A stretch of 64,000 nucleotides of DNA from Betaproteobacteria bacterium (GCA_016709665.1 JADJMI010000001.1:496001-560000), one strand, 5' to 3'. Shown: positions 34,524-43,857, numbered from the stretch's first letter. Made by a program: numbers and translations. The notes: generated by a model not told the origin, from the sequence alone.

Positions 34524-34951
34524 ATGAACGATCCCAGGCAAGCCGACCCGCCCGACAAGCCTCCTGCGATGAATCCAATGAAGGGCAAGACCGGCCTTCG
34601 CCGGGTCGTCAATGCATTCTTCTACTCGATGGCGGGGCTGCGGGCGGCCTGGCATCACGAGAACGCGTTCCGGCAGGAAGTCGCGCTCGCGGCCGTCCTG
34701 CTGCCGGTGGCCTTCCTGGTTCCGATGCCCGGCGTGGAGCGGGCGCTGCTCGCCGCGAGCGTGCTGCTGGTGCTCGTGGTGGAACTGCTCAATTCGGCGG
34801 TCGAAAGCGCGATCGACCGCATCTCGCCGGAACACCACCCCTGTCGGGGCGGGCGAAGGACGCGGGCAGCGCCGCCGTGCTTCTCGCGCTGGTGCTGGCG
34901 GCGGTCGTCTGGGCGTGCGTGCTTCCGGAACGGATCCGGCCGCTGCTTTGA
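34524..34951 (+). CDS. dgkA: diacylglycerol kinase, DgkA type (one frame break)
   Basis: Small inner-membrane kinase that phosphorylates diacylglycerol to phosphatidic acid. After an N-terminal extension it reads GLRRVVNAFFYSMAGLRAAWHHENAFRQE, then three helices, with the catalytic signature VELLNSAVESAIDRISPEHHP. The frame then breaks near 34840; the expected continuation SGRAKDAGSAAVLLALVLAA and the C terminus PERIRPLL are in another frame. Restoring one C in the ACCCC run joins them. Convergent with pstB, 18 bases apart. Confidence 0.88.
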
Positions 34952-34969
34952 ATGGCCCGTCGACGGGCG

Positions 34970-35761
34970 CTAGCCGAAGCGCCCCGTGATGTAGTCTTCC
35001 GTTTCCTTCTTGGCGGGCTTCAGGAAGATCTTCTCGGTCTCGCCGAACTCCACGAGGTCGCCGAGGTACATGTAGGCCGTGAAGTCGGACACGCGCGCCG
35101 CCTGCTGCATGTTGTGCGTGACGATCACGATGGTGAAGTCGTCGGCCAGGTCGGTGATGAGTTCCTCGATCTTCAGGGTGGAGATCGGGTCGAGCGCGGA
35201 GGTCGGCTCGTCGAGGAGGAGCACCTGCGGCTTCACCGCGATTCCGCGTGCGATGCACAGTCGCTGCTGCTGCCCTCCCGACAGGCTCATTCCCGACTGC
35301 CCGAGCTTGTCCTTGACCTCCCCCCAGAGCGCCGCCTTCTTGAGGGCCCACTCCACCCGCTCGTCCATCTCGCCGCGCCCCATCTTCTCGTGCAGCCGCA
35401 CGCCGAAGGCGATGTTGTCGTAGATCGACATCGGGAAGGGCGTGGGCTTCTGGAAGACCATGCCTACCTTGGCCCTCAGGTCGTAGATGTCCGTGCCGCG
35501 CGAGAGGATGTCCTTGCCGCCGAGGATCAACTCGCCCTCGGCCCGCTGCTCGGGATAGAGGTCGTACATCCGGTTGATGGTGCGCAGCAGCGTCGACTTG
35601 CCGCACCCCGAGGGGCCGATGAACGCCGTGACCTGGCGCCGGGACATCTCGAGGTTGATGTTCTTGAGGGCGTGGAACTTGCCGTAGTAGAAATTGAAGT
35701 TCCGGAAGGCCACCTCGGTCACGAGGGGCGGGGCGGCGATCTCTTCGGCGACGGCATTCAT
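34970..35761 (-). CDS. pstB: phosphate ABC transporter ATP-binding protein
   Basis: ATPase of the high-affinity phosphate importer PstSCAB. It has 263 residues. Walker A GPSGCGKSTLLRTINRM, ABC signature LSGGQQQRLCIAR, Walker B VLLLDEPTSALDP and switch His in VIVTHNMQQAARVSD are complete. NFNFYYGKFHALKNINLEM at the start is typical PstB. Last gene of the operon in this window; phoU, which often follows, is not here. Confidence 0.97.
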   Translation of the reverse strand: MNAVAEEIAAPPLVTEVAFRNFNFYYGKFHALKNINLEMSRRQVTAFIGPSGCGKSTLLRTINRMYDLYPEQRAEGELILGGKDILSRGTDIYDLRAKVGMVFQKPTPFPMSIYDNIAFGVRLHEKMGRGEMDERVEWALKKAALWGEVKDKLGQSGMSLSGGQQQRLCIARGIAVKPQVLLLDEPTSALDPISTLKIEELITDLADDFTIVIVTHNMQQAARVSDFTAYMYLGDLVEFGETEKIFLKPAKKETEDYITGRFG

Positions 35762-35781
35762 TCGGTTCGGGGCTCCGGCTT

Positions 35782-36621
35782 TCAGCGCTTTTCTTGGAAG
35801 AGCACGCGCGCCGCGACGTTGATCGCGAGCACGCCCAGGGTGATGAGGAAGACGCCCGCCCAGGCGAGCTGCTGCCAATCCGTGAAAGGACTCATGGCGA
35901 ACTTGAAGATGGTGACGGGCAGGTTCGCCATCGGTTCGTTGAGGTTCAGGCTCCAGAACTGGTTCGACAGCGAGGTGAACAGGAGCGGCGCCGTCTCGCC
36001 CGCGATGCGCGCGACCGCGAGGAGGATGCCGGTGACGATGCCGGCCTTCGACGCGCGGATCGTCACCTTGAGGATCACCTCCCACTTGCGGGCTCCCAGG
36101 GCGTACACCGCCTCCCGCAGGCTGTTGGGCACGAGGAGCAGCATGTTCTCCGTCGTGCGCACCACCACCGGGATCACGATCAGCGCGAGGGCGATGACGC
36201 CCGCCCAGCCCGAGAAGCCGCCGACCTGGGCCACGTAGACGGCGTAGATGAACAGGCCGATCACGATGGAGGGCGCCGACAGGAGCACGTCGTTGATGAA
36301 GCGCGTGACGTTGCCGAGCCACGTGCTCTGGCCGTATTCGGCGAGGTACACGCCGGACAGGATGCCGATCGGCGTCCCGATCGCCGTCGCGAGCCCGACC
36401 ATGATCGCGCTGCCCGCGATGGCATTGGCGAGGCCACCGGGCTCGCTCGCGCCGGGCGGCGGCGTCATCTTCGTGAACAGGTCCAGCGACAGTCCGGCGA
36501 TGCCGAGGTCGAGCACGGTCCACAGGATCCACATCAGCCAGAAGATGCCGAAGGCCATCGCCGAGAGCGAAAGCGCGAGGGCGACCCGGTTCGTCAGATA
36601 GCGGCGCTGGTGGAGATTCAC
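35782..36621 (-). CDS. pstA: phosphate ABC transporter permease PstA
   Basis: Inner-membrane permease of 279 residues with six helices. The type I ABC coupling loop is in ALGARKWEVILKVTIRASKAG, preceded by NSLREAVYALG, and GLATAIGTPIGILSGVYLAE marks the core. GTG at 36621 gives VNLHQRRYLTNR; no better ATG lies in frame. Eight bases separate it from the pstC stop. Confidence 0.95.
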   Translation of the reverse strand: MNLHQRRYLTNRVALALSLSAMAFGIFWLMWILWTVLDLGIAGLSLDLFTKMTPPPGASEPGGLANAIAGSAIMVGLATAIGTPIGILSGVYLAEYGQSTWLGNVTRFINDVLLSAPSIVIGLFIYAVYVAQVGGFSGWAGVIALALIVIPVVVRTTENMLLLVPNSLREAVYALGARKWEVILKVTIRASKAGIVTGILLAVARIAGETAPLLFTSLSNQFWSLNLNEPMANLPVTIFKFAMSPFTDWQQLAWAGVFLITLGVLAINVAARVLFQEKR

Positions 36622-36629
36622 GGCGCCTC

Positions 36630-37658
36630 TCAGGACTTGCTGCCTTCGCCCTTGGCGAGCCGCATGAGCAGCAGCTTCGAGAAGGCGAGGACGACGAAGG
36701 TGATGACGAAGAGGATGAGGCCCAGCTCGATGAGGGCCGCGGTGTGCAGGCCCGGGGACGCTTCCCCGAACTCGTTGGCCAGCGCCGAGGTGATGCTGTT
36801 GCCCGGCTCGAAGAGCGAGGCCGAGCTGAGGAAGTTCGTGTTGCCGATCACGAAGGTCACCGCCATGGTCTCGCCGAGGGCGCGCCCCAGCCCGAGCATC
36901 ACGCCGCCGATGGCCCCGACCCTGGTGTAGGGCAGCACGACGTTCCAGACCACTTCCCACGTGGTCGCGCCCACGCCGTAGGCGGACTCCTTGAGCATGG
37001 CGGGCGTCACCTCGAACACGTCCCGCATCACCGAGGCGATGAACGGGATGATCATGATCGCGAGGATGATGCCGGCGCAGAGCAGGCCGATCCCGATGGG
37101 CGGGCCGGCGAAGAGCCGGCCGACCACGGGAAGATTTCCCAGGGTGCTGCCCAGGAACGGCTGGACGTACGTCGAGAAAATGGGCGCGAAGACGAGCAGG
37201 CCCCACATGCCGTAGACGATGGACGGGATGCCGGCCAGGAGCTCGATGGCCGTGCCGAGCGGGCGGCGCAGCCATGCCGGCGAGAGTTCCGTGAGGAAGA
37301 GCGCGATCCCGAAGCTCACCGGGACGGCGATCACGAGCGCGATGATCGACGTGACGATCGTTCCGTAGATCGGGATGAGGGCCCCGAACTTCTCCGCCGG
37401 CGGGTTCCAGTCGCTCGTCCAGATGAACGGCAACCCGTACTTCTGGATCGACGGCCAGGCCGCGTAGACCAGCGAAACGATGATCCCCGCGAGCATCAGC
37501 AGCGCGATCAGGGCGAACGCGCGGGTGATGTTGAAGAAAACGGCGTCGCCCAGGGAGGACGACCCGGTTTTCGCGGGCTTCTGAGGGGGCATGACCGCCA
37601 TTTTGCCACTCTCTTCGCCCGGGGCCAGTCCGGGCATGGCGTCGGCGGTCATGCTCAT
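36630..37658 (-). CDS. pstC: phosphate ABC transporter permease PstC
   Basis: Inner-membrane permease of 342 residues. A charged N-terminal tail of about 35 residues precedes helix 1. Later come ALIPIYGTIVTSIIALVIAV, LLAGIPSIVYGMWGLLVFAP, and the coupling loop MLKESAYGVGATTWEVVWNV followed by GLGRALGETMAVTFVIGN. The start could also be Met 20 (MAVMPPQKPAK). Shares the operon with pstS, pstA and pstB. Confidence 0.94.
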   Translation of the reverse strand: MSMTADAMPGLAPGEESGKMAVMPPQKPAKTGSSSLGDAVFFNITRAFALIALLMLAGIIVSLVYAAWPSIQKYGLPFIWTSDWNPPAEKFGALIPIYGTIVTSIIALVIAVPVSFGIALFLTELSPAWLRRPLGTAIELLAGIPSIVYGMWGLLVFAPIFSTYVQPFLGSTLGNLPVVGRLFAGPPIGIGLLCAGIILAIMIIPFIASVMRDVFEVTPAMLKESAYGVGATTWEVVWNVVLPYTRVGAIGGVMLGLGRALGETMAVTFVIGNTNFLSSASLFEPGNSITSALANEFGEASPGLHTAALIELGLILFVITFVVLAFSKLLLMRLAKGEGSKS

Positions 37659-37676
37659 GGCGGAACGCGCTCCGCG

Positions 37677-38713
37677 CTACTTCGGGACGTGGACGGGCTT
37701 GCCGCTCGCGTCCTTGATGTTGCCCCACGCAGCCATGATCTGCTTCTTCACGTCGTCCGGGAACGCGACGTAGTCGAGCTCGTCGGCCATCGCGTTGCCG
37801 TTCTTGTAGGCCCACTCGAAGAACTTGAGCGCCTCGGCGGCCTGCGCCGGCTTGTCCTGCTTGAGGTGCATGAGGATGAAGGTCGCGCCGGTGATGGGCC
37901 AGAGTCCTTCCCCGGCTGGTCGGTGAGGACGACGCCGAAGTTGTTCTTCGCCCACTCGGCGCCGGCCGCGGCGGCCTGGAACGTCGAATCATCGGGCTGG
38001 ACGTAGCTGCCCGACTGGTTGAGCAGGGAAGCGTGCGTCAGCTTGTTCTGCTTGGCGTAGGCGTATTCCACGTAGCCGATGGCGCCGGGGATACGCTGCA
38101 CGAAGGCGGAGACGCCCTCGTTGCCCTTGCCCCCCAGGCCGATGGGCCATTGCACGGCCGTCCCGAAACCGACCTTTTCCTTCCACTCGGCGTTCACCTT
38201 GGTCAGGTAGTTCGCGAAGATGAACGTCGTGCCCGAGCCGTCGGCGCGGCGCACGACCGCGATGGCCTGGTCCGGCAGCGCCACGCCGGCATTCAGGTCC
38301 GCGATCGCCTTGTCGTTCCACTTGGTGACCTTGCCCAGGTAGATGTCGCCGAGCAGCTTTCCCGAGAGCTTGAGCTGCCCGGGCTTGAGACCGGCCACGT
38401 TCAGCACCGGAACCACGCCGCCGATGACCGTCGGGAACTGCATCAGGCCGTTCTTCTGGAGATCCTCGGGGGACATCACGCCGTCGGAGGCGCCGAAGTC
38501 GACCGTCTTGGCGGTGATCTGCTTGATGCCGCCGCCGGAACCGATGGACTGGTAGTTGAGCTTGTTGCTCGTGGCCTTCTGGTACGCGTCGGCCCACTTG
38601 GCGTAGATCGGGGCCGGGAAGGTAGCGCCGGCACCGGTGATTTCGGCCGCGAGGGCCGGGGTCGCCAGTGCGAGAGTGGCGGCGATCGCGAGGGACTGGA
38701 TCGAACGGATCAT
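37677..38713 (-). CDS. pstS: periplasmic phosphate-binding protein PstS (one frame break)
   Basis: High-affinity phosphate receptor of the Pst importer. The signal peptide MIRSIQSLAIAATLALATPA ends in LAA, and the mature N terminus EITGAGATFPAPIYAKWADA is canonical. Phosphate-contacting segments are SIGSGGGIKQI, DFGASDGVMS and RRADGSGTTFIF. The frame breaks near 37912: the first frame reaches VVLTDQPG, while EGLWPITGATFILMH continues in another frame to the end KPVHVPK. One G lost from a G run explains it. Expression should be phosphate-controlled through the Pho box at 38776-38793. Confidence 0.92.
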
Positions 38714-38759
38714 GGGGATTTCCAGAGAGTGGGGGGAAGGGGGGAATTCCAGATCCCGG

Positions 38760-38793
38760 AGTCTAGGTTTCCGCGATGACAATTCCGTGACAG
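38760..38793 (-). promoter_or_regulatory. Pho box and -10 element of pstSCAB
   Basis: On the minus strand 38793-38776 reads CTGTCAC, four bases, TTGTCAT: two 7-base direct repeats at 11-base pitch, the PhoB binding pattern. Ten bases downstream lies TAGACT (38765-38760), a 4/6 -10 box at the spacing used by PhoB-activated promoters, where the Pho box replaces the -35. pstS starts at 38713. Confidence 0.8.
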
Positions 38794-38825
38794 CCCCTTG
38801 GCGAGCCTGGGCGATAATCGGGGCC

Positions 38826-39611
38826 ATGTCGATTCTCCTCGTCCGCGGCACCGGCGACATCGGCTCGGCCGTGGCTCACGCCCTGTGCCTCGCGGGCCAT
38901 TCGGTGGTGCTGCACGACGACCCGCGCCCGCCCCATCCGCGTCGCGGCATGGCCTTCACCGACGCGCTGTTCGAGGGCTCCGCCCGGCTGGAGTCCCTCT
39001 TCGCCAAGCGCGCCGCCTCGCTGGCGGACCTGCAGCCCATGCTCGCCTGCGGCCGGGCGCTGCCCGTCGCGGACCTCGCCTTCGACAAGACGCTTCGCGT
39101 CGTCGAACCCGACGTGCTGGTGGACGCCCGCGTGCGCAAGCACGCCGCCGTCGACCCCATCCGGGGGCTCGCGCCGCTCGTCGTCGGGCTCGGGCCCGGC
39201 TTCGTCGCGGGCCTCAACGCGGACCGGGTGGTGGAGACGGGCTGGGGCGAGAACCTCGGACGCCTCCTTCACGCCGGGGCCGCGCGCGACTACGGCGGCG
39301 AACCGCGGGATCTCGGCGGGCACGGGCGCGAGCGGTTCGTCTACGCGCCGGCGCAGGGCCTCTTCCGCACGGCGCACGCCATCGGCGCCGCCGTGGCCGA
39401 GGGCGAGGTTGTCGCGCGCATCGGGACGCTCGCCATCCGGGCGCCCTTCGCGGGCGTCCTGAGGGGCCTCACGCACGACGGCGCGCAGGTGGCGGCCGGC
39501 ACGAAGATCGTGGAAGTGGATGCGCGGGCGGACCCGCGTGCGGTCTTCGGCATCGGCGAGCGCCCTCGGCGCATCGCGCAGGGCGTTCTCGAGGCGATCG
39601 CGGACCGCTAG
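38826..39611 (+). CDS. YqeB/EF2563-type molybdenum hydroxylase accessory-like protein
   Basis: A 261-residue protein. The N-terminal MSILLVRGTGDIGSAVAHAL is a Rossmann glycine-rich motif, followed by RRGMAFTDALFEGSARLE. DVLVDARVRK, PLVVGLGPGFVAG and ETGWGENLGRLLHAG recur in the EF2563/YqeB family linked to selenium-dependent molybdenum hydroxylases. The last third has a biotinyl-like strand set (GEVVARIGTLAIRAPFAGVL, GAQVAAGTKIVEVD). No xanthine dehydrogenase, selenophosphate or Mo-cofactor gene lies near, so its client is unknown. A -10-like GATAAT (38813-38818) ends 7 bases before the ATG. Confidence 0.75.
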   Translation: MSILLVRGTGDIGSAVAHALCLAGHSVVLHDDPRPPHPRRGMAFTDALFEGSARLESLFAKRAASLADLQPMLACGRALPVADLAFDKTLRVVEPDVLVDARVRKHAAVDPIRGLAPLVVGLGPGFVAGLNADRVVETGWGENLGRLLHAGAARDYGGEPRDLGGHGRERFVYAPAQGLFRTAHAIGAAVAEGEVVARIGTLAIRAPFAGVLRGLTHDGAQVAAGTKIVEVDARADPRAVFGIGERPRRIAQGVLEAIADR

Positions 39612-39614
39612 CGC

Positions 39615-40970
39615 CTAGGCGGCCTTGCGGACGGCTTCGGCGATCGAGTCGGCCAGCGACTTCACGCCCGCGGGATCCTCCCCTTCCACCATCACGCGGA
39701 TGACCGGTTCCGTACCCGAGGGCCGCAGGAGCACGCGGCCGCGCCCGGCGAGCGCGGCCTCCGCCGCCGCCACCGCCTGTTTCACGGCCGGCAGGCCCAC
39801 GACGTCCCGGCGCTCGGCGAGCTTCACGTTCACCAGGACCTGCGGCAGCAGCACGAGGTCGCGGGTGAATTCGGCGAGCGTCTGCCCGGCGGCCACCACG
39901 GCCTCGAGCACCTGCAGGGCGGAAATGATGGCGGCGCCCGTGGAATGGCAATCGAGGGCGAGGATGTGGCCCGAGTTCTCGCCGCCGCATTCCCACCCGC
40001 GCTCGTGCAGCAGCTCGAGCACGTAGCGATCGCCCACCTTGGCGCGGGCGAAGGCGATCCCGAGCTCGCCGAGGCGCCGCTCCAGCGCGAAATTGGTCAT
40101 GAGCGTGCCGGCCACGCCGCCCTTCAGTCGCCCGGCCTCGTGCCGGTGCTTCACGATGGCGTAGAGGAGCTGGTCGCCGTCGAAGAGCGTGCCGTCGCGA
40201 TCGGCCATCGCGAGGCGGTCGCCGTCTCCGTCGAAGGCGATGCCGAAATCGGCCCCGTGCTCGACGACGGATCGCGCCATCGTCTTCGGATGCGTCGCGC
40301 CGAAGCGATCGTTGATGTTGACGCCGTTGGGATGGTTGCCGATGGCGATAACTTCCGCGCCGAGCTCCTCGAACACCCGGGGACCCAGGCGATAGCAGGC
40401 GCCGTGGGAGCAGTCGACCACGAGCTTGAGCCCGCGCAGGGTGCGGTGCTTGGCGAAGGTGCCCTTGCAGAACTCCATGTAGCGGCCTTCGCCGTCGTGC
40501 ACGCGCACGGCCTTGCCCAGCTGCGCGGAGGGACGGCACTCGAGCGGGCTTTCCATCATCGCCTCGATCTCGCTCTCCACGGCGTCCGGCAGCTTGAGCC
40601 CCTCGGCCGAGAAGAACTTGATGCCGTTGTCCTCGAACGGGTTGTGCGAGGCCGAGATCATGATGCCGGCCGAAAGCCGGAGCGCCCGCGTGAGGAAGGC
40701 GACGCCCGGCGTGGGCATCGGGCCCGACAGGAGCGTGTCGACGCCCGCGGCGGACAGCCCCGACTCGAGGGCGGATTCCAGCATGTAGCCGGAGATGCGC
40801 GTGTCCTTGCCCAGCAGGACGGCGGGGCGGTCGCGATGGGGCGAGGCGATGTCCGCCCGCGAGAGGACGCACCCGGCCGCGTAGCCGAGCCTCAACACGA
40901 ATTCGGGGGTGATGGGGGCGCTGCCCACGCGCCCGCGGATGCCGTCGGTGCCGAAATACTGTCGCTTCAC
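39615..40970 (-). CDS. glmM: phosphoglucosamine mutase
   Basis: Cytoplasmic enzyme converting glucosamine 6-phosphate to glucosamine 1-phosphate for peptidoglycan and LPS. It has 451 residues. YFGTDGIRGRVG begins the protein; the phosphoserine loop is IMISASHNPFEDNGIKFF; the metal loop is FDGDGDRLAMAD; the sugar loop is ECGGENSGHIL; and the phosphate-binding loop RPSGTEPVIRVMVEG closes it. The GTG start at 40970 precedes KRQYFG. Gene order ftsH-folP-glmM matches many proteobacteria. Confidence 0.96.
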   Translation of the reverse strand: MKRQYFGTDGIRGRVGSAPITPEFVLRLGYAAGCVLSRADIASPHRDRPAVLLGKDTRISGYMLESALESGLSAAGVDTLLSGPMPTPGVAFLTRALRLSAGIMISASHNPFEDNGIKFFSAEGLKLPDAVESEIEAMMESPLECRPSAQLGKAVRVHDGEGRYMEFCKGTFAKHRTLRGLKLVVDCSHGACYRLGPRVFEELGAEVIAIGNHPNGVNINDRFGATHPKTMARSVVEHGADFGIAFDGDGDRLAMADRDGTLFDGDQLLYAIVKHRHEAGRLKGGVAGTLMTNFALERRLGELGIAFARAKVGDRYVLELLHERGWECGGENSGHILALDCHSTGAAIISALQVLEAVVAAGQTLAEFTRDLVLLPQVLVNVKLAERRDVVGLPAVKQAVAAAEAALAGRGRVLLRPSGTEPVIRVMVEGEDPAGVKSLADSIAEAVRKAA

Positions 40971-40995
40971 GTTCCCGCTTTCCCTGGAGCCTCGC

Positions 40996-41820
40996 CTACC
41001 GGAGCGCGGCCCAGACCTTGAGCGCATCCACCGTCGGCAACACATCGTGCACGCGCACGATGGCCGCGCCATTCTGCACCGCGACAAGGGCCGCCGCAAC
41101 GCTTCCGGCGGTTCGTTCCTCCGCAGGGCGCCCCGTGATCTCGCCGATCATGCGCTTGCGCGACAAGCCCGCGAGCACGGGGTAGCCCAGCGCCGCGATC
41201 GCGCCCAGGCCCCTCACGAGCGCCACGTTGTGGGCGAGGTTCTTGCCGAATCCGAAGCCCGGGTCGAGCACGATGCGGGCGCGGCGAACGCCGGCAGCCT
41301 CGAGCGCCCGCGCGCGCCCGGCGAGGAAATCGCGCACCTCGGCCACCACGTCGGCGTAGCGCGGGTCCGCCTGCATCGTCGCGGGCGTGCCCTGCATGTG
41401 CATGGCGCAGATCGCGGCACCGCTCGCGGCGGCGGCCTCGAGGGCGCCGGGCGCGAGGAAGCCGTTCACGTCGTTCAGCATCGCGCAGCCGGCATCGGCG
41501 GCGGCGCGCATGACCTCGGGCTTCATGGTGTCGACGGACACGGCGATGCCCCGTGCGGCGAGCGTCTTCACCACCGGGATCACCCGCGCGAGTTCGTCCT
41601 CGAGGGACACCGGCACCGCGCCGGGCCGCGTCGATTCTCCCCCGACGTCGACGAGGTCTGCCCCCTCGGCCGCGAGCCGCTCGCCGTGGGCGATGGCCGT
41701 CGCCGGGTCGAGGAAACGGCCGCCGTCCGAGAAGGAATCGGCGGTGACGTTGACGATCCCCATCACGAGGGGACGGTCGAGGGGCAGGCGGCGCGGGCCG
41801 CAGTCGAGGAAGGCGTTCAC
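40996..41820 (-). CDS. folP: dihydropteroate synthase
   Basis: Folate pathway enzyme joining the pterin diphosphate to p-aminobenzoate; the sulfonamide target. It has 274 residues from GTG 41820. Signatures are LVMGIVNVTADSFSDGG, DLVDVGGESTRPGA, DTMKPEVMRAAADAG, LNDVNGF, DPGFGFGKNLAHN, GLSRKRMIG and the C-terminal VRVHDV. An ATG at 41859 is in frame, but using it would translate the ftsH terminator, so I reject it. The second motif usually reads NVTPDSFSDGG; here the Pro is Ala. Confidence 0.94.
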   Translation of the reverse strand: MNAFLDCGPRRLPLDRPLVMGIVNVTADSFSDGGRFLDPATAIAHGERLAAEGADLVDVGGESTRPGAVPVSLEDELARVIPVVKTLAARGIAVSVDTMKPEVMRAAADAGCAMLNDVNGFLAPGALEAAAASGAAICAMHMQGTPATMQADPRYADVVAEVRDFLAGRARALEAAGVRRARIVLDPGFGFGKNLAHNVALVRGLGAIAALGYPVLAGLSRKRMIGEITGRPAEERTAGSVAAALVAVQNGAAIVRVHDVLPTVDALKVWAALR

Positions 41821-41821
41821 C

Positions 41822-41852
41822 AAGAGAAAGGGGTGGCGCGAGGCCACCCCTT
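41822..41852 (-). terminator. intrinsic terminator after ftsH
   Basis: On the minus strand AAGGGGTGGC (41852-41843), loop CTCGC, GCCACCCCTT (41837-41828), then TCTCTTG: a 10-bp perfect stem with a pyrimidine/U-rich tail. It sits 33 bases after the ftsH stop and just before folP, so it should end or attenuate ftsH transcripts and limit readthrough into folP-glmM. Confidence 0.75.
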
Positions 41853-41884
41853 CGGGCATTTCACCGGACGGGCGGGGCCGCGCG

Positions 41885-43795
41885 TCAGGCGCTTTCGGCG
41901 GGCGAGGCGTGCGACGGGGTATCCGCCACCTTGCTGCCGCCGTCGCCCGGGGGCGAGTTGGGTCGCGACGACGCGACCGGCTTGGGCGGACGGGGCGGCC
42001 GGCCGGCCATGATGTCGTCGATCTGCTCCGCGTCGATGGTTTCCCATTCGAGCAGGGCCTTGGTCATCGCCTCGACCTTGTCGCGGTTGTCCTCGAGGAG
42101 CTTCCGCGCGAGGTTGTACTGCTCGTCGATGATGCGGCGGATCTCGCTGTCGACCTTCATCATCGTCTCGTCGGAGATGGCCTGGTGCGTGGTGACCGAG
42201 CGGCCGAGGAACACCTCGCCCTCGTTCTCGCTGTAGACCATGGGCCCGAGCGTGTCGGACATGCCCCACTCGGTGACCATGCGGCGCGCCATGTCGGTCG
42301 CGCGCTTGAAGTCGTTCGAGGCGCCGGTGGTCATCTGGTGCATGAACACCTCCTCGGCGATGCGGCCGCCGAAGAGCACGGCGATGTTGTTGAGGAGGTA
42401 GCCGCGGTCGTAGCTGTAGCGGTCCTGCTCCGGCAGCTGCACGGTGACGCCCAGGGCGCGCCCGCGCGGGATGATCGTGACCTTGTGCACCGGGTCCGTC
42501 TTCGGCAGGAGCTTCGCGACGATGGCGTGGCCGGACTCGTGGTACGCGGTGTTCTTGCGCTCTTCCTCGGGCATCACCATGGAGCGGCGCTCGGCGCCCA
42601 TGATGATCTTGTCCTTGGCGCGCTCGAAATCGTCCATGTCCACCAGGCGCTTGGCGCCGCGCGCGGCGAAAAGGGCCGCCTCGTTCACGAGGTTCGCGAG
42701 ATCCGCGCCCGAAAAGCCGGGGCAGCCGCGCGCGATGACGGAAGCATCCACGTCCGGCGCGATGGGCACCTTGCGCATGTGCACGAGCAGGATCTGCTCG
42801 CGGCCGCGGATGTCCGGCAGCGGAACGACGACCTGGCGGTCGAAGCGGCCCGGGCGCATGAGCGCCGGGTCCAGCACGTCCGGGCGGTTGGTGGCGGCGA
42901 TGACGATGACGCCCGAGTTGCCCTCGAAGCCGTCCATCTCCACGAGCAGCTGGTTCAGCGTCTGCTCGCGCTCGTCGTTGCCGCCGCCCAGGCCCGCGCC
43001 GCGCTGGCGGCCGACCGCGTCGATCTCGTCGATGAACACGATGCAGGGCGCGTTCTTCTTGGCCTGCTCGAACATGTCGCGCACGCGGGCGGCGCCCACG
43101 CCGACGAACATCTCGACGAAGTCCGAGCCGGAAATGGAGAAGAAGGGCACCTTGGCCTCGCCCGCGATGGCGCGCGCGAGCAGCGTCTTGCCCGTGCCGG
43201 GCGAGCCGACCATCAGCACGCCGCGCGGGATGCGCCCGCCGAGCTTCTGGAACTTGCTGGGGTCGCGCAGGAAGTCGACGAGTTCGCCGACCTCTTCCTT
43301 GGCCTCGTCCACGCCCGCGACGTCCGCGAACGTCACCTGGTTCGTGTTCTCGTCGAGCATCCGCGCGCGGCTCTTGCCGAACGAGAACGCGCCGCCGCGG
43401 CCGCCGCCCTGCATCTGGCGCATGAAGAAGATCCACACGCCGATGAGCAGCAGCATCGGGAACCACGACACGAAGATGTTCATGAGGAGCGAGGGCTCCT
43501 CTTCCGGCTTCGCCTCGACGTTCACGCCGTTCTTGAGCAGGTCCGAGACCATCCACGGGTCCTGGATGCCGGGCGTGTACACCGTGTAGCTCTTGCCGTC
43601 CTTGGTGGAGGCCTTCAGGGTGCGGCCGCCGTCCATCTTCACCTTGGCGATGCGGCCCTGGCGGGCTTCTTCCATGAAGGTCGAGTAGTCGAGGATGTTC
43701 GCGCTCGACTGGCGATTGCCGACCTGCATGAAGACCATGGTCAGGACTACGCCGATGACGAGCCAGACCATGATCGTGCGAACCGTATTGTTCAC
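41885..43795 (-). CDS. ftsH: ATP-dependent zinc metalloprotease FtsH
   Basis: Membrane-anchored AAA+ protease that degrades damaged membrane proteins and regulators. It has 636 residues. Two transmembrane helices (IMVWLVIGVVLTMVFM and IFVSWFPMLLLIGVWIFFM) flank a periplasmic domain. The AAA core has Walker A VGSPGTGKTLLARAIAGE, pore residues in ISGSDFVEMFVGVGAARVRD, Walker B IVFIDEIDAVGRQRG and the second region of homology ATNRPDVLDPALMRPGRFDR. The zinc site HESGHAIV is in the protease domain. The Walker A Ser where Pro is usual (GPPGTGKT) is a minor oddity. Confidence 0.97.
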   Translation of the reverse strand: MNNTVRTIMVWLVIGVVLTMVFMQVGNRQSSANILDYSTFMEEARQGRIAKVKMDGGRTLKASTKDGKSYTVYTPGIQDPWMVSDLLKNGVNVEAKPEEEPSLLMNIFVSWFPMLLLIGVWIFFMRQMQGGGRGGAFSFGKSRARMLDENTNQVTFADVAGVDEAKEEVGELVDFLRDPSKFQKLGGRIPRGVLMVGSPGTGKTLLARAIAGEAKVPFFSISGSDFVEMFVGVGAARVRDMFEQAKKNAPCIVFIDEIDAVGRQRGAGLGGGNDEREQTLNQLLVEMDGFEGNSGVIVIAATNRPDVLDPALMRPGRFDRQVVVPLPDIRGREQILLVHMRKVPIAPDVDASVIARGCPGFSGADLANLVNEAALFAARGAKRLVDMDDFERAKDKIIMGAERRSMVMPEEERKNTAYHESGHAIVAKLLPKTDPVHKVTIIPRGRALGVTVQLPEQDRYSYDRGYLLNNIAVLFGGRIAEEVFMHQMTTGASNDFKRATDMARRMVTEWGMSDTLGPMVYSENEGEVFLGRSVTTHQAISDETMMKVDSEIRRIIDEQYNLARKLLEDNRDKVEAMTKALLEWETIDAEQIDDIMAGRPPRPPKPVASSRPNSPPGDGGSKVADTPSHASPAESA

Positions 43796-43857
43796 TGCGA
43801 TGCCCTTTGCAAAAGACCGTGCGGAATCAGGGGGATAAAGGGAATACCGGGAGAACC

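Noticed and set aside
41821..41859. folP start at the ATG 41859
   Set aside because: The added residues would be translated from the ftsH terminator hairpin; GTG 41820 fits the family N terminus better.
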